Below are positions 1-11,419 of a DNA stretch of 64,000 nucleotides, in pieces. The stretch covers positions 49,424 through 113,423 of the forward strand of contig WIDE01000105.1 of NCBI GenBank assembly GCA_015039315.1, given 5' to 3'. Below the pieces are notes generated by a model, which was given only the letters and a program-made list of their open reading frames with translations, made no database searches and had not been told where the DNA came from. Source of the DNA: Clavulina sp. PMI_390 (lineage: Eukaryota > Basidiomycota > Agaricomycetes > Cantharellales > Hydnaceae). The position numbers and the translations under genes are program-made. Position 1 is the first letter of the stretch. Every line of letters starts with the position of its first letter.

Positions 1-235
1 ACAGCTCACTGGACTCAGGATCTCCTTTGAAATCTCGTAGTGCCCGAGCAGGTATTCCTGCAGAGGGCTCCCAAGACTGGTCCAATGTTAAGGGGCCACC
101 ATCTGGAGCGTTCAGGGTTGGCGTAGCCTCGAGGTGCTCTGTCCATGCCGCTGAAGAATTAAGTCCCGCATCAAACTGTAAATTGAGGCCATCCTTGCTC
201 TGTATGGTAACTTCAGATGTGTTGTCGGAATTCAT
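1..235 (-). CDS. SH3-domain-type protein, 5' end only
   Basis: Minus-strand reading frame open for 78 codons from an ATG at 235-233 to the window edge, so only the N-terminus is visible. The last residues, ARALRDFKGDPESSEL, match the start of an SH3 domain (consensus ALYDFxxxxxxEL). About 60 polar, disordered residues come before it. An SH3 domain this near the N-terminus would suit an adaptor, sorting-nexin-like or polarity protein, but the rest lies outside the window and I cannot choose. The start is divergent from PIG-P, leaving 72 bp that must hold both promoters. The SH3 call rests on about 16 residues. Confidence 0.55.
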   Translation of the reverse strand, partial: MNSDNTSEVTIQSKDGLNLQFDAGLNSSAAWTEHLEATPTLNAPDGGPLTLDQSWEPSAGIPARALRDFKGDPESSEL

Positions 236-307
236 CTCTCCGAGAAGGGGATATGGTGGTGTGTTAGGTCACGCGTGCCATGTGTACGAGTATATCGTGA
301 CACTATA

Positions 308-962
308 ATGCTCGATGAAACCTCGAACACTTCACCAGCAGAGGCACAACCCCCAGCTGTAATTGAACCATATAGCCTCATACTATCGACCAAATTCACT
401 CATACAAGTTTACCAGGTCCCGCCTACCGATACGTTTCCAGCCACCCGAGCACGCGAGTTCTACGGATTTGTAGCCTTGGTTTCGACAGCTTTACTGTTC
501 ATTGCATACGTGCTCTGGGGTCTGCTTCCGGGGGAGTGGCTTTGGGCCGCTGGTATCCAGTGGTATCCTAACCGGTAAGCTCCACAATACCCTCCGTTAG
601 CAAGGTCTCACCGTTACCCGCAGCGAATGGGCAATCCTCCTCCCAGCATGGTCGGTGATGCTCATTTTGTTCGCCTACTTTGGTTACTTGGCTCTTGCTC
701 TCTATTCGACACCTTCATTATCTTCCCTTAGTTGCATCACAGGTTTGTCGAACTAGCTACTCCGAAATGCAATCATCTAACGGTATTGCGACGTATAGAT
801 GAGTACGCCTGGGCTCCGAGTGGCGAGGAGAGCGCGAAATTCTACGAAAAGTTTGCGGCTCTGGATACCATTCCCGAGATTTACGACATGCCTATTGGGT
901 TGGTGAACCGGGTGCTATATCATCACCGCGACACCGACGGCATGGCACAGCTTCAGGAATAA
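308..962 (+). CDS. GPI N-acetylglucosaminyltransferase subunit P (PIG-P)
   Basis: Accessory subunit of the ER-membrane complex that transfers GlcNAc to phosphatidylinositol, the first step of GPI-anchor synthesis. Splicing exons 308-358, 417-574, 624 to about 742 and about 799-962 gives a protein of roughly 160 residues. The PIG-P domain opens with REFYGFVAL, followed by a hydrophobic helix, the LPxEWL...GIxWYPN loop, a second helix (AILLPAWSVMLILFAYFGYL), and the family's late motif DEYAWAP. The ending TIPEIYDMPIGLVNRVLY matches the conserved tail (IPxxxDIPIxxVNxxLY). I chose the ATG at 308 because it joins in phase to the exon at 417. Introns are 50-58 nt. Family identification is firm; exon 3's 3' end is approximate. 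Confidence 0.85.
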
Positions 963-1354
963 CAATAGTTTCAACTGCGGCCAACTTCGGCTACACCCAC
1001 TTGACAAACCTGGTCTCTGGTCCAGGAATGACCACGCGCCCCGCTCTAATATGGGAATGAGTCAGGACGATCCAGGAACTGCCCCCGACAACCACATTTG
1101 TTCCAGCTTCACGTGGACAATCTGTCCTACCCACCATCCATGACTTTATTTGTCTTTATGGGATATTCCACCACCCAGTGACCTTCAGCCCAAACGGGGT
1201 CGTGTGCCGGCACCGGCACCGCCAAAACCACGGACCGGAGGCGGGCCGCTGTGACCCTCTTATATACAGTACGATCCCCTACATCTACAAAGGTGAAATC
1301 GATCCCTTGCTATCCGTCTCCCTCCTTTTTCGTCTCCGTTATACTTGTTACAAA
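963..1354 (+). promoter_or_regulatory. intergenic region with aldo-keto reductase promoter
   Basis: No gene seen. A TATA-like element (tatata, 1261-1266) lies about 94 nt before the aldo-keto reductase ATG. A pyrimidine-rich stretch (about 1315-1340) sits immediately before the start, a common arrangement in fungal housekeeping promoters. Confidence 0.4.
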
Positions 1355-2874
1355 ATGTCGTATGGTCATACCACCACGTTGGCTTCTGGCGCTCCTCTCC
1401 CGGTGATTGGGCTCGGGACCTGGCTGTCCAAGCCTGGTGAAGTGAAGGCTGCCGTGAGTTGTTATTGCCACCAAAAATGTCATGCCATCGGCCGTGGTCA
1501 TAGCAAGCTAATGACAATGCGTGTGTTAATGATTTTCCGTAGGTTGAGATCGCTGTAAAGAATGGATATCGCCATCTTGATCTTGCGATGGTTTACGAGA
1601 ACCAGGAAGAGGTGCGTGCATCAGGCCGTACCTGGCTATATGCATCATCTAACCATCAATGCGTCGTTTATAGGTCGGTGCTGCCCTGAAGGAGCTGATT
1701 CCCGCTGTCGTAAAACGCGAAGAACTGTTTATCACCAGCAAGGTATATACATGTTCGACCTATCACCTGCTTGGACCCTACAAATCTGACTTGAGTGCAT
1801 ATAATAGCTCTGGAACAGCTCTCACAAGCCTGAGGAAGTCGAGAAAGAGCTCGATCTTACTCTCAAGCAGCTCGGTCTCGAATATCTTGACTTGTATTGT
1901 GCGTGCATGAGTCTGCCTTTGGTCACGGATATTGGTTATAGTTGATTGACTGGTTTTCCGCCGCCTCTATTTTTAGTGATCCACTGGACCGTCGCTTTCG
2001 TTCCTGGAAGGGGTCTTTTCCCACAAGATCCCAAGCGTCCTGGTTACGTCGAGCTAGATTTGGAGACACCGCTTGTCGATACCTGGAAGGCCATGATTGC
2101 CCTGCCCAAGTCCAAGGTCCGCGCATATTTTCGGTGCCGCACTGTGGATAGTTTCCAATCTTATTGTTCTCGTCTGTAGGTCCGAGCTATTGGCGTGTCC
2201 AACTTCAGTATCCCTGCTCTCAAGAACATTATCGACGCTACTGGTGTTGTTCCTGTCGCCAACCAGATTGAGGCACACCCCTTGCTCCCTCAGGATGACC
2301 TGGTGGCGTACTGCAAGGAGAAGAACATCCATATCACTGCGTACTCACCGTTGGGCAACAACCAAGTTGGGAAGCCCAAGTTGACCGATTACCCTGAGGG
2401 TACGCTCCATCTCTTTCATGGCTAGAGAAGAAGAACCAAGTCTCAAAAATCGGTTATAGTCAAGAAGGTTGCGGACAAGTTGAACGCGACAACTGCCCAG
2501 GTGTTGGTGGCGTGGGGCGTGAAGCGGGGATACAGCGTCATTCCCAAGAGTGTTCAGGAGAGTGCGTGAACGAGTTCCCTTCATTCCGTTTCTGGTCGTG
2601 AAAACGGCGCTCACATGGATTTGGACAGGCCGCATCAAGTCTAACTTCCAGCAGGTGACATTGTCCGACGAGGACTATGCGGCGATCACCGCTGTTGGGC
2701 ACGGGAACCACGCTCGGTGAGTCATTGTTCTACTAACAGTCACTGTGCTGTGTTTTTATGCCTGTGCTTCACAGTTTCAACACCCCCATCACATACTGTG
2801 ACCCAATCTGGGACATTGATATCTTTGGCGAGCCCGAGGAAGCAAAGGCCAAGGCTAAGGCTCGCCTGGATTAA
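1355..2874 (+). CDS. NADP-dependent aldo-keto reductase (glycerol dehydrogenase/aldose reductase type)
   Basis: Cytosolic oxidoreductase of the AKR superfamily that reduces aldehydes or ketones with NADPH. About nine exons. In order: the first beta strand and [25 protein letters not shown] with catalytic Asp and Tyr; FITSKLWN with catalytic Lys; DLYLIHW with the active-site His; [30 protein letters not shown]; and VIPKSV from the NADP-binding C-terminal part. The C-terminal phrase [18 protein letters not shown] resembles fungal glycerol 2-dehydrogenases (GCY1/GLD1 type), so glycerol or glyceraldehyde metabolism is the likeliest role; this is inference. All four catalytic residues are present and the predicted length of about 325 residues is normal. 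It ends 373 bp before aldolase on the same strand. Confidence 0.85.
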
Positions 2875-3247
2875 GCTTTCTGGATCTCTGTGTGGGCCGG
2901 TTGTATGGGATATTAGGGCTATGGTGGTAGTGGCTAGCCTACTCGAAGCTCTAATAATGCAGCTCTTTCCTCCATGTACAGTCGTACCCTTGTACTATGT
3001 ACATGCTTGTACAAAACTAAACCTTTGGAAATCATAACAAGAATGACGAGACCTAGTGGTTGTGGGGCCCCGACACCTGTGGATTTCCTTGTGAAAGGTG
3101 ATGGAAGGCATGGGACACCAGTGACCGGCTCTCCCATCCAAGAGAAACCCGAGCGAAGCCCCATCCGATTGTTAGTGGGGCAAACAACCCACGCAACCGC
3201 GTCTTCGATTCTCCCCCATCCAACTCTCACTAAAACCTCACACAACC
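2875..3247 (+). other. intergenic region upstream of aldolase
   Basis: 3' flank of the reductase and 5' flank of aldolase. The last 40 bases before the aldolase ATG are C/T/A-rich and nearly free of G (ctcccccatccaactctcac...), typical of highly expressed fungal genes. No gene seen. Confidence 0.35.
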
Positions 3248-4934
3248 ATGGTAATCCTCAAGATTTCTTATCTAAATCCCTAAGTTTCTGACCGACCATT
3301 ATTCTAGGGTGTCCTTGATATCGTTCCTGTAGGCGTCCAGTCCAATTTCTTGCAAGTCGCGCCGATCTTTCCAAACTGAACAGCGTTGATTTCCTTCAGG
3401 CTGGCGTTTTGAGCGGCGATGAGACCCGAAAGCTATTCGAGTATGCTAAGGCTAACAACGTGAGTGTCTGATAGTCATTGCCCCCTCACGATGTCGCGCT
3501 CATCGAGCGCGTCTTTTTCGCGATCCAGTTTGCCATCCCAGTGAGTGGTCAATCCCGAATATAGGTCTTGTCATGATCATCCCTAACTGGATAACATGTG
3601 ATGTTCCGGAAAACAGGCTATTGTGAGTAGTTATCGCCTCGATCGAGCGCATATAGGATCGTTTTCTGAAACCGACGAACATGGGCATTTCGATCTCCCT
3701 GAATTCATCTTAGAACGTCACTTCATCATCCGTCGCCAATGCCGTCCTCGAGGCGGCCCGTGATATCAAGTCCCCCATCATCATCCAGGCATCTCAAGGT
3801 GGATCGGCCTATTTTGCCGGTAAGGGTCTCGCCAATGGCAAACAGGAGGCGTCTATCGCTGGTGCTGTCGCATGCGCCATGCACGTCCGCACCGTCGCCA
3901 AGGCATACGGTGTCCCTGTTGTGCTCCACTCGGATCACTGTGCCGAGAAGCTGCTCCCCTGGTTCGATGGTATGCTTGATGCCGATGAAGCTTACTTCAA
4001 GGAGCATGGCGTTCCCCTCTTCTCGTCCCACATGCTCGATCTCTCTGAGGAGCCAAAGGACAAGAACATCGCTACTTGTGTCAAGTACTTCACTCGCATG
4101 GCAAAGATGAATCAGTGGCTCGAGATGGAGATCGGGATCACTGGTGGCGAGGAAGACGGTGTTGACAACTCTGATGTCGACAACGCGAAGCTCTACACTC
4201 AGCCCGCAGAGATCTTCGACGTCTATGACGCATTATCCAAGATTAGCCCGAACTTCAGCATTGCCGCTGCCTTCGGGAACGTCCACGGCGTTTACAAGCC
4301 AGGAAACGTCAAGCTCAGGCCTGAGATCCTTGCCAGCCACCAGGCATATGTTCACCAGAAGATCGGTGGCGAGAACACCAAGCCTCTGTGAGTTCCGTTG
4401 TGTTTTGATATTTCTCCCTGGTATTTATCGGAGTTGTTAGCTTCCTCGTCTTCCATGGTGGCTCTGGCTCCACCAAGGACGAGATCAAGACTGCTGTTCA
4501 GAGTGGAGTCGTCAAGATGAACGTTGACACCGGTATGACAAACCCTTCAAAACTTCCAGGCCTTCGCTCGCTGATTTTCCGACCAACTTTATCAGACACG
4601 CAGTTTGCTTACACGGCCGGTATTCGTGACTTCATGATTGGCAAGAAGGACTATCTAATGACTCAGGTCGGTAACCCTGACGGCGCCGACAAGCCCAACA
4701 AGAAGGTACGTGGACTTTCCTGTAGCGTACTATACGTCCGCTAATTGAGGTTTTCTTTACAGTACTACGATCCCCGCAACTGGGTCCGAGAAGGCGAGAA
4801 GACTCTGGTGGTCCGTGTCAAGGAGGCCTGCGCTGATCTTGGTAACGTCGGTAAGTCTCAGCCTCCAATATTATAGCCTGCATCCGTCTCGAGTTCTGCA
4901 AACTGATCTTATCCGCTTTGTAGATCGTCTGTAG
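3248..4934 (+). CDS. FBA1: fructose-bisphosphate aldolase, class II
   Basis: Zinc-dependent glycolytic enzyme that splits fructose 1,6-bisphosphate into DHAP and glyceraldehyde 3-phosphate. The spliced protein is about 360 residues, normal for fungi. Visible motifs: FAIPAINVTSSS; PVVLHSDHCAEKLLPW (metal-binding His and catalytic Asp); EMEIGITGGEEDGVDN; AAAFGNVHGVYKPGNVKL (metal His); FHGGSGS (metal His and phosphate-binding loop); and VNVDTxxQFAYTAGIRDF. Gene structure is unusual. Exon 1 is only the ATG (3248-3250, intron to 3307). The FAIPAI stretch is split over a 12-nt exon (3529-3540) and a 6-nt exon (3617-3622). The last exon holds four codons including the stop. All junctions keep frame. 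It converges with Iml1, 166 bp away. Confidence 0.95.
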
Positions 4935-5100
4935 ACGACCCCTCCCCTCGACGCACTGTGAGCCGACCAGGATGGACGAACGTATTATAATCGCTACATG
5001 TATAGGTACAAGATGCACAAAGAAAAAAGTTACAAATGAACCACATAAGTACTCAGGATGACTGTTGATCAAGCACACCCCACCTGCAATGTCAATGACC

Positions 5101-8100
5101 CTACACTGAAGACCTGCCTCGAACAAACTTTTTCCCTCCGCCATTATCGTCATCGTCATCCTGGTCATCGAAATAGCGGATATCCGGCAGATTTGCGATT
5201 GTCTCCTCATAAAATCTCGCCAGTTGATCCTCGTCAGCACAAAACTTTGTGAGCTCTTCTCGAAGTTTCGCTGCCTTCTCGTGAGGCGTTATGGAGGCGT
5301 CTTTGCTGCCGCCACCAACAACCTTGCCTCGGCTGTCAAGGCCGATTCCACCACCACTCCCTGAAGCCGGGAATGACAAGGCGGTTGCAGTACTTGCCGC
5401 CAGCAATCGGTTCGTAACCCAGCGGAAGCCCTCTTTGCCTCCCATGACCTGTACGAACGCACGTCCACTCTGGTGAACAAACTGGGACTGCCGGAAAGTT
5501 GCTTGGCGGTACGAATAATGAACATCGTCTACGACCGTATCAGCATAGGATCCCTGCGCCTCAATGTCGAGGATGTACCCGAACCGACGAAGGATGGCAT
5601 ACTCGAAATAGTACGCGAAGGATGATCCAGATGGGAGACGTTCTTGGATTGCATGGTCCGTGACTCGTGGAGGAGCCAGAGCGAGAGGAATAGGAAAGCA
5701 AGATTGAAAGATGTTCGCCTGTGTGATATCCACGATTGGGTCAACATACCCCTCTACGAGCTTGAGGCCGTAAGGAGCAATAATATTGGACCAGTACTTC
5801 AGGAGGTCATCAATGCATCTCCCTGCTGTGCCAATCCAGTTAAGCTCGAAGTGGAAGGCGGTACCAGGATTCTGGATTACATCATGGTGCAGGATGAGGT
5901 TCTCTGCTTGCGTGCTGCGCTTACGGTAGTCGGCATGAATGATCATGGTCTGGCTCAGCTGGTGTTTCTTTCGTGGGCGGAGACCACCACCCGAAGGAGG
6001 TTCTGAACGAGAGGAAGAATTGCTTGTTGATAAATCGCTACCTCCGCCACGAGATCGCTCCTTCGAGGAGCTGCGGCTTGTACTGGTGAACCATCGTTCC
6101 CTGGACTCAGTAGGCGGCGGGCGAGGAGGTGCAGCATACTGAGGACCAAGGCGGTAGTAGTAATGTCTGCCAATCGACTCAAAATTAGTGGACGACCGCA
6201 ACACTGAATAAATATAGCCATACCCATCCATAAAACCATGTTGTTTGCGAATATGTTGGAAGAACTTTTGATCCAGCAGCTCTTGGCCCCTTTCCTCCGC
6301 AACATCACGCGAAGGCACGTCTCTGAATGCCCTCACCATCCATGTCACCCATTGGCGACCCGTGAAGCTATCGGGATATTGATTGCCATGCCACTGGTTG
6401 TAGCGAATCAGCCCAGGCTCGTCTCTCATCAATTGTGCAAGCCCCTCGAGACTCGTATTCTCAAACTCCATATCTGCGATTCGCCTCTGGCCCGTAGCCG
6501 CTGTGGCATTTGATTCGTCCAGGGCAGCCATGAGGTCTTCATCCAATACACAAGCAGGTGGATCCAGAGTGGTAGGAAGGAACTGAGGGGGCGTGTAGGT
6601 ATCCTTGTTCTCTTCAGGAGCCAGCCACCGAGACTGGTGAAACAATAAAGCCAAGCGGAGGATTCCTGCGAGGCGACATTCTTCATCGTTCAGACGCTCA
6701 CGGAATCCGTGCTCAGCATAGCGTTCCATTGGAGGTTCCTCGGATGGAATCACGAGGTATCTTGTACGCCAGTACCGCACCTGGTCACCAAAATCACGCT
6801 GGTACCCAGTGATTGTGCGATCGAGTCTGGAATCCTGAAATTAGTATAGTCCGTCGCTCATAATTTGGGGCATAAGACCACGGGAATATAGACAGGCTCA
6901 CCGATTCCAACCGTAAGCATCAAAATCAGGAAGACTGAAACTTGTCGCCGCTTCTGTGTATCCCGAACCCAGCTTGGGCCACACCAGGCACGCATAATCG
7001 ACGTTCTTGACTGACTGCTTGGCAGTTCGTCTCACATATCTGCTAACTCTGATCACATTCTCCACTGGTTCGTACAAAAGCCGGTGCAATTGTGTTCCGA
7101 TGCTCAGATAAACTGGATGGGCTAAGGTGGGAAGCACGTCAACCACTCCAACAGGGAGAGCCCCGGGAATCATTTTTGGGAGATTCTCCGCCTGCGGGTC
7201 AAATGTTGCTGGATCAAATGTATCTTTATTGTCCTCGGAGCGGACAACGATTTGGAAGCCTTGCACAAGTCGCGCAGCGATCATCTCGAGCATAACGAGT
7301 CGCGCCCAGTTAGCTTTTTCCGCTTCCCAATCCTGTGCGCCTTTGCCAGCAGACGAGGATGGAGGCTGTGGCCATTTGCGCAAGAGGAAAGAGCCTTGGA
7401 CTGCCTCCGTTATGTATACGTCAAAAGTATAGTCCACATACTCCGTATTCAGTGTCTCCTCAGAGATGGCGTACTCTGTTGTAAGCGGTAACGCAGCGGG
7501 TGCACACATTGCGGTCCACTTGATCTCGTTTGTAAACGTTGGTCGATGGAACACATGCTGCCAGCATCGAGCAAGGACGGCATGCTGGCGTGAGATGGTG
7601 ATGGGGCGAGTGGGGTTGAGTAGATGGAATGGCGAGATGCGAGGTGGGGCTCGATGGACGATAGCCTGCAATGGGGGCTCGGGGTCAAGCTCAGTGGGAG
7701 GTCTATGCACAATGCTTGTTGATGTGGATTTTTGAGGGATGGCAATAGGGTCTGGCAATGGCGTTGATGGGACCCCACCAACCAAACCAGCTTGACTCTG
7801 ATGGATGCTTGACAGCACAGACAGCGCAGTAGGTAATGGTCGCACAGCAGAAGTTGTGGAAGTGGAAGTAAGTGGAGCATCGTCATCTCCATCGTCTCTA
7901 TCCACAGCCCCCAGTTTAGACGATCGCCTCGGAGATTCATCCCTTTCCGCAATCGCCTCTACATTGGACGCAGATTGTGAAGACATCGACCTCATGCCTC
8001 CAAACAGCCACGAAGAACCCGGAAACCTTGAAGCCAAAGTTGATTTAGGGCGGGTAGATGATGATGCCGAGATAGTCGATCGGACCGAGTCTCGTGATGG

Positions 8101-10918
8101 GGACCGTCGGACTCTGGAGCGAGATTTCGATTGAGATCCATCAGAGTCTCGCGTTGTGCTTCTCGACTCTCTGTCCCTGCTACGACTCACACTATCACGA
8201 TCGCGTTGGAGCTCTGCATCATGCTCGACGGTTGTAGATCCTGAACCTTTGGAGAAGACAGGGGTGTGGTCTGATGTGGTGTCGAGCAGGGCTTGGCTCG
8301 CTTTTCGCGTGGTTTGGAGGTGGCTCATCGTAGGCCGAGGCGACATAGTGAGCGTCTGAGGGTCGCGGCGAGTGAATTCACCCGAGAATGGCCTCTGAGA
8401 CGAGCTCATTCCTGACCTGTCCGAAGACCGAAGGATAGGGCTAGGAGACATCCCAGGGGAGTGCACGGTATTGTTCGGTCGGACAGCCGCGGTAAGCCTA
8501 GTGTCAACAGAGAAATGGGCTGAAGGGAGGTTCTCAGTTGCCCTGGGAGTAAATTCGATTGAATCCTCTACCAGCAATGAATCCTTCCTTTCGGCCGCAG
8601 GAGAGGTGGCCACAAAGACTCCGCGATCAAATTCCTCCCGAGCAAGTCGGCGTGCTTCCCTTGAAGGCAGAGTACCAGTACGCAGAAGATTGGCCCCAGG
8701 ATCCTCTGTAAAAGGGATCTCAATGGAGGCTATCATATCATGATCAAGGAGCCCAATGGTTTGAATTTCATGCATTTTGGCCCGAGTGACAAATCTGTGA
8801 GCGCATGGTATAATCAGCCTAGCTCCGTATTTGTCAAGAGAGGGGAGATAGAACCAACCTATCAGGGCGAAACGGCATATCGGCCTGTACGTCCCACCAA
8901 GATATTTGCATCCAAAATGGCTCCCAATGATAATCTCTCTTCTCATATAGTATACCCTTTTCATTGTTAGTCCACAGTGGGTCCATCTCTGCGCTTCCAT
9001 ACACTTGTTGCCGGTGTTGGGGCTGGTTCATCGGTTGTAGGTATGGTCCAGTACCTCTTTGCTGCCCAGCCATCATCTGGTGATCTTTTGCTAGTAAATC
9101 GGGATCTTCGCTCTCGTACGTGAACAGTGGAGAGACATGTAGTGGAGATTTGCATAAACAAACCAGGTCAACAGAGTACCCCTGGTCAACGAGCCGCATC
9201 GTCGTGAACTGCAGCAGTGCCTTAGACACACGGAAGCGTCCTGGCCCTGGAGTCAATACGATGATCGAACTGCCGCCAAGTGCGAGAGAGCGGTCGACGT
9301 AATGAAGATCGGTTGGATTCAAGCCGAGGTTGATAACCTCGAGAATGGGCGCGTCCTGTGCGTAGGAGAGATGGCCGACCAGGCGCCGTAATGAGTCTTC
9401 TGAGGCGTGACGCAGCTCCGGGCGCTCCCGGTTCTGGTGGTAATGGTGGTTGAAGAAGATATCGCGCTGGAATTCGAGGAAGGATTTTTTGAGTGTGACA
9501 AGCGCAGGTCGCCAATCCTTGAGGATCTCCAGATCAACGACAACCTTGTAGAAATCCTTATACCAGTTCCCGTCCTCGTCTTTACGTAGCGGACCAGCGG
9601 CGAATTCGAGTTCTGACTGGTCATAATAAACCCGTGAAAAGAGTACGATGGCAACAACGTGTTTAGATGAAGCCTCGCGCCACTTGTTAATGAGGGCGGG
9701 AAGAAACGAATGAACGATCTTCTCATAATAGCGTTCCCCGTCTTCCAAGAATTCCCAAAGCTCGCGGCAGACTGAGATAAAGATGTTGGTTCGCGCGGAA
9801 AGAGATCGAAATACTGTCCGTGTCTTTGGGGTCATAATGGCGGACTGGACCTGAGAATAGTTGGAAATATTGAGTGATTGGGGGGGAGTTGATGTACCAG
9901 AACAACAAGACAATAGACTTACTGGGCGACCATTGATGTAAATTTTCTTGATCACCGCACCTTGGCTGCTGAAGAAGTTGATTTTTTGGCCAGTGTATAC
10001 TGACCGCCCAGTGATGTGGCAAATCATGAGCCACATATCGCGCCGACCGAGGTACATGTCTCGGAAGTAGATTTCAACCACACTAGCCGAGGCCGTAGCG
10101 GGATCGATCTATTGTGAGGGGACAGGAACGATGAAGGGATAGTAAGTGAGGAATGCATGATTACAGCTGAGGCTCAGAGCAAACCTTTGTGAGCATCACT
10201 TCATTGTTTGCAGCAAGTTTGAATTGCTTTGCGAGATCGCGCGCAATGGAAAGATTTGGAATCTAGAGGCTCGAAGGAGTATATGTAAAATCAGTATCGT
10301 ATCGGAAAAGGAAAAGGAAAAGGAAAAGAAATTGATCAGAATAATGATATCCATCTCATTATATTAAGCGTGACTCACCGTACTCTTTGGGCCTGCGACA
10401 TTATCCTCTCGGATAAGGAACATCAGGTTCTCTCCCTCCTCGATCTTGGCTCCCTTCCGCGTAACTTGTACGAGATCACCTATAGCTAGCCCAGGCCAAC
10501 AGTTCGCAAGGTTGATCACGACATCATTTGAGTGGGACTGGTTGTATGCCATGGGTTGCCCGAAGGTATACGGTAGGGATTGAGCATTAAATGGTACGCT
10601 GGTGTTGGGATTAGATGTCGAAGCTGTGGCAGTGCTTGGGTGTGTGGTGTTGGTGGAGGGGTCGTGTGTCCAGATGGTAGTAAAACGCGTGTCGTCAAAT
10701 TCGATATTGGGCGTAGGATGTGGATGCGAGTGCGAGTGAGCATGAGAATGGGGGTGGGGATGAGAGGAAATGTAAGATTGAGCGGAAGGAGTCGCAGGCA
10801 TGCTGGGATGTACACGGCGAGTGGAGGGCGAGTGAATGCTTTGCGCGTACGAAGCCCCAGGAACGCCAACAGGAGCTGGTGTAGCTGGCGTTGAGAGAGT
10901 CCCTGCACGTTTTCTCAT
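5101..10918 (-). CDS. IML1: Iml1 (DEPDC5 orthologue), GATOR1/SEACIT subunit
   Basis: Subunit of the vacuolar GATOR1 (SEACIT) complex, the GTPase-activating complex for the Rag/Gtr GTPase that dampens TORC1 when amino acids are scarce. Large gene of about 1,600 codons in several exons. The N-terminal exon (10918-10379) has a disordered His/Ser/Pro tract and then VINLANCWPGLAIGDLVQV, the start of the Iml1 N-terminal domain. Further on come IPNLSIARDLAKQFKLAAN, SVVEIYFRDMYLGRRDMW, and the SABA-like part with FISVCRELWEFLEDGERYYE. A long serine-rich region rich in RSRSRxS/SRD follows (about 7,700-8,600). Near the C-terminus a DEP domain reads GRQWVTWMVRAFRDVPSRDVA...FMDGYGYIY. The tail has a poly-Asp run (DDQDDDDDNGGG). 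The first intron (10263-10378) carries a ctttt microsatellite. Orthology is clear from domain order; internal splice sites are approximate. Confidence 0.9.
10304..10330 (+). repeat. (GGAAAA)n microsatellite in Iml1 intron 1
   Basis: About four tandem GGAAAA units on the plus strand. Seen from the Iml1 strand this is a CTTTTC polypyrimidine run about 45 nt upstream of the acceptor of the first intron (10263-10378), so it may be tolerated there as a pyrimidine tract. Slippage is expected. Confidence 0.7.
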
Positions 10919-11419
10919 GGCGTCTACTGTGGGGGTCCAGTCTCTATCGACACTGATAGTCCAAACTTCGAAGCTGGCGGCTCACAACCTTCGCTCGAAA
11001 ATAAAGCACAGATCTTTCATAAAGTCATTTACAGGAGGCCCTTCCCCAGTAATAAGCCCTGAGGACTCCTTGCGCGCACACTGTTTGTCTCAAACACAAG
11101 AAGGACGAGGAAGGAGGCAGGAGCGTGACGTATCGTCACAAGGCAGTCACGTCGCGATTGACCATCTTTTGGTCCAGTCTGTAAAGTCCAACGAATGAGA
11201 GAATGACAGTCACAGTGAATGTAGCTTCAGCAAGTAGTGCATAAATAGATCGTAAGGCCTCATAGCAGGCGGCAAATCGTAGAAACCGTACAGATACAGG
11301 TAAAAATTCCGACGGCGAATAGCTCCAGCCGACCAGTGGTGAGCTGGGACAACCAGAAGAGACATACAACACAGCTCGCACAAGACGTTGGCCGTCACAC
11401 ACACACACATCACACCCCT
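10919..11419 (-). other. Iml1 upstream region and MFS 3' flank
   Basis: 501 bp between the Iml1 start and the MFS transporter stop. It holds the Iml1 promoter and an (AC)n-rich run at about 11396-11410. No TATA box or ORF of interest was recognised. Confidence 0.3.
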
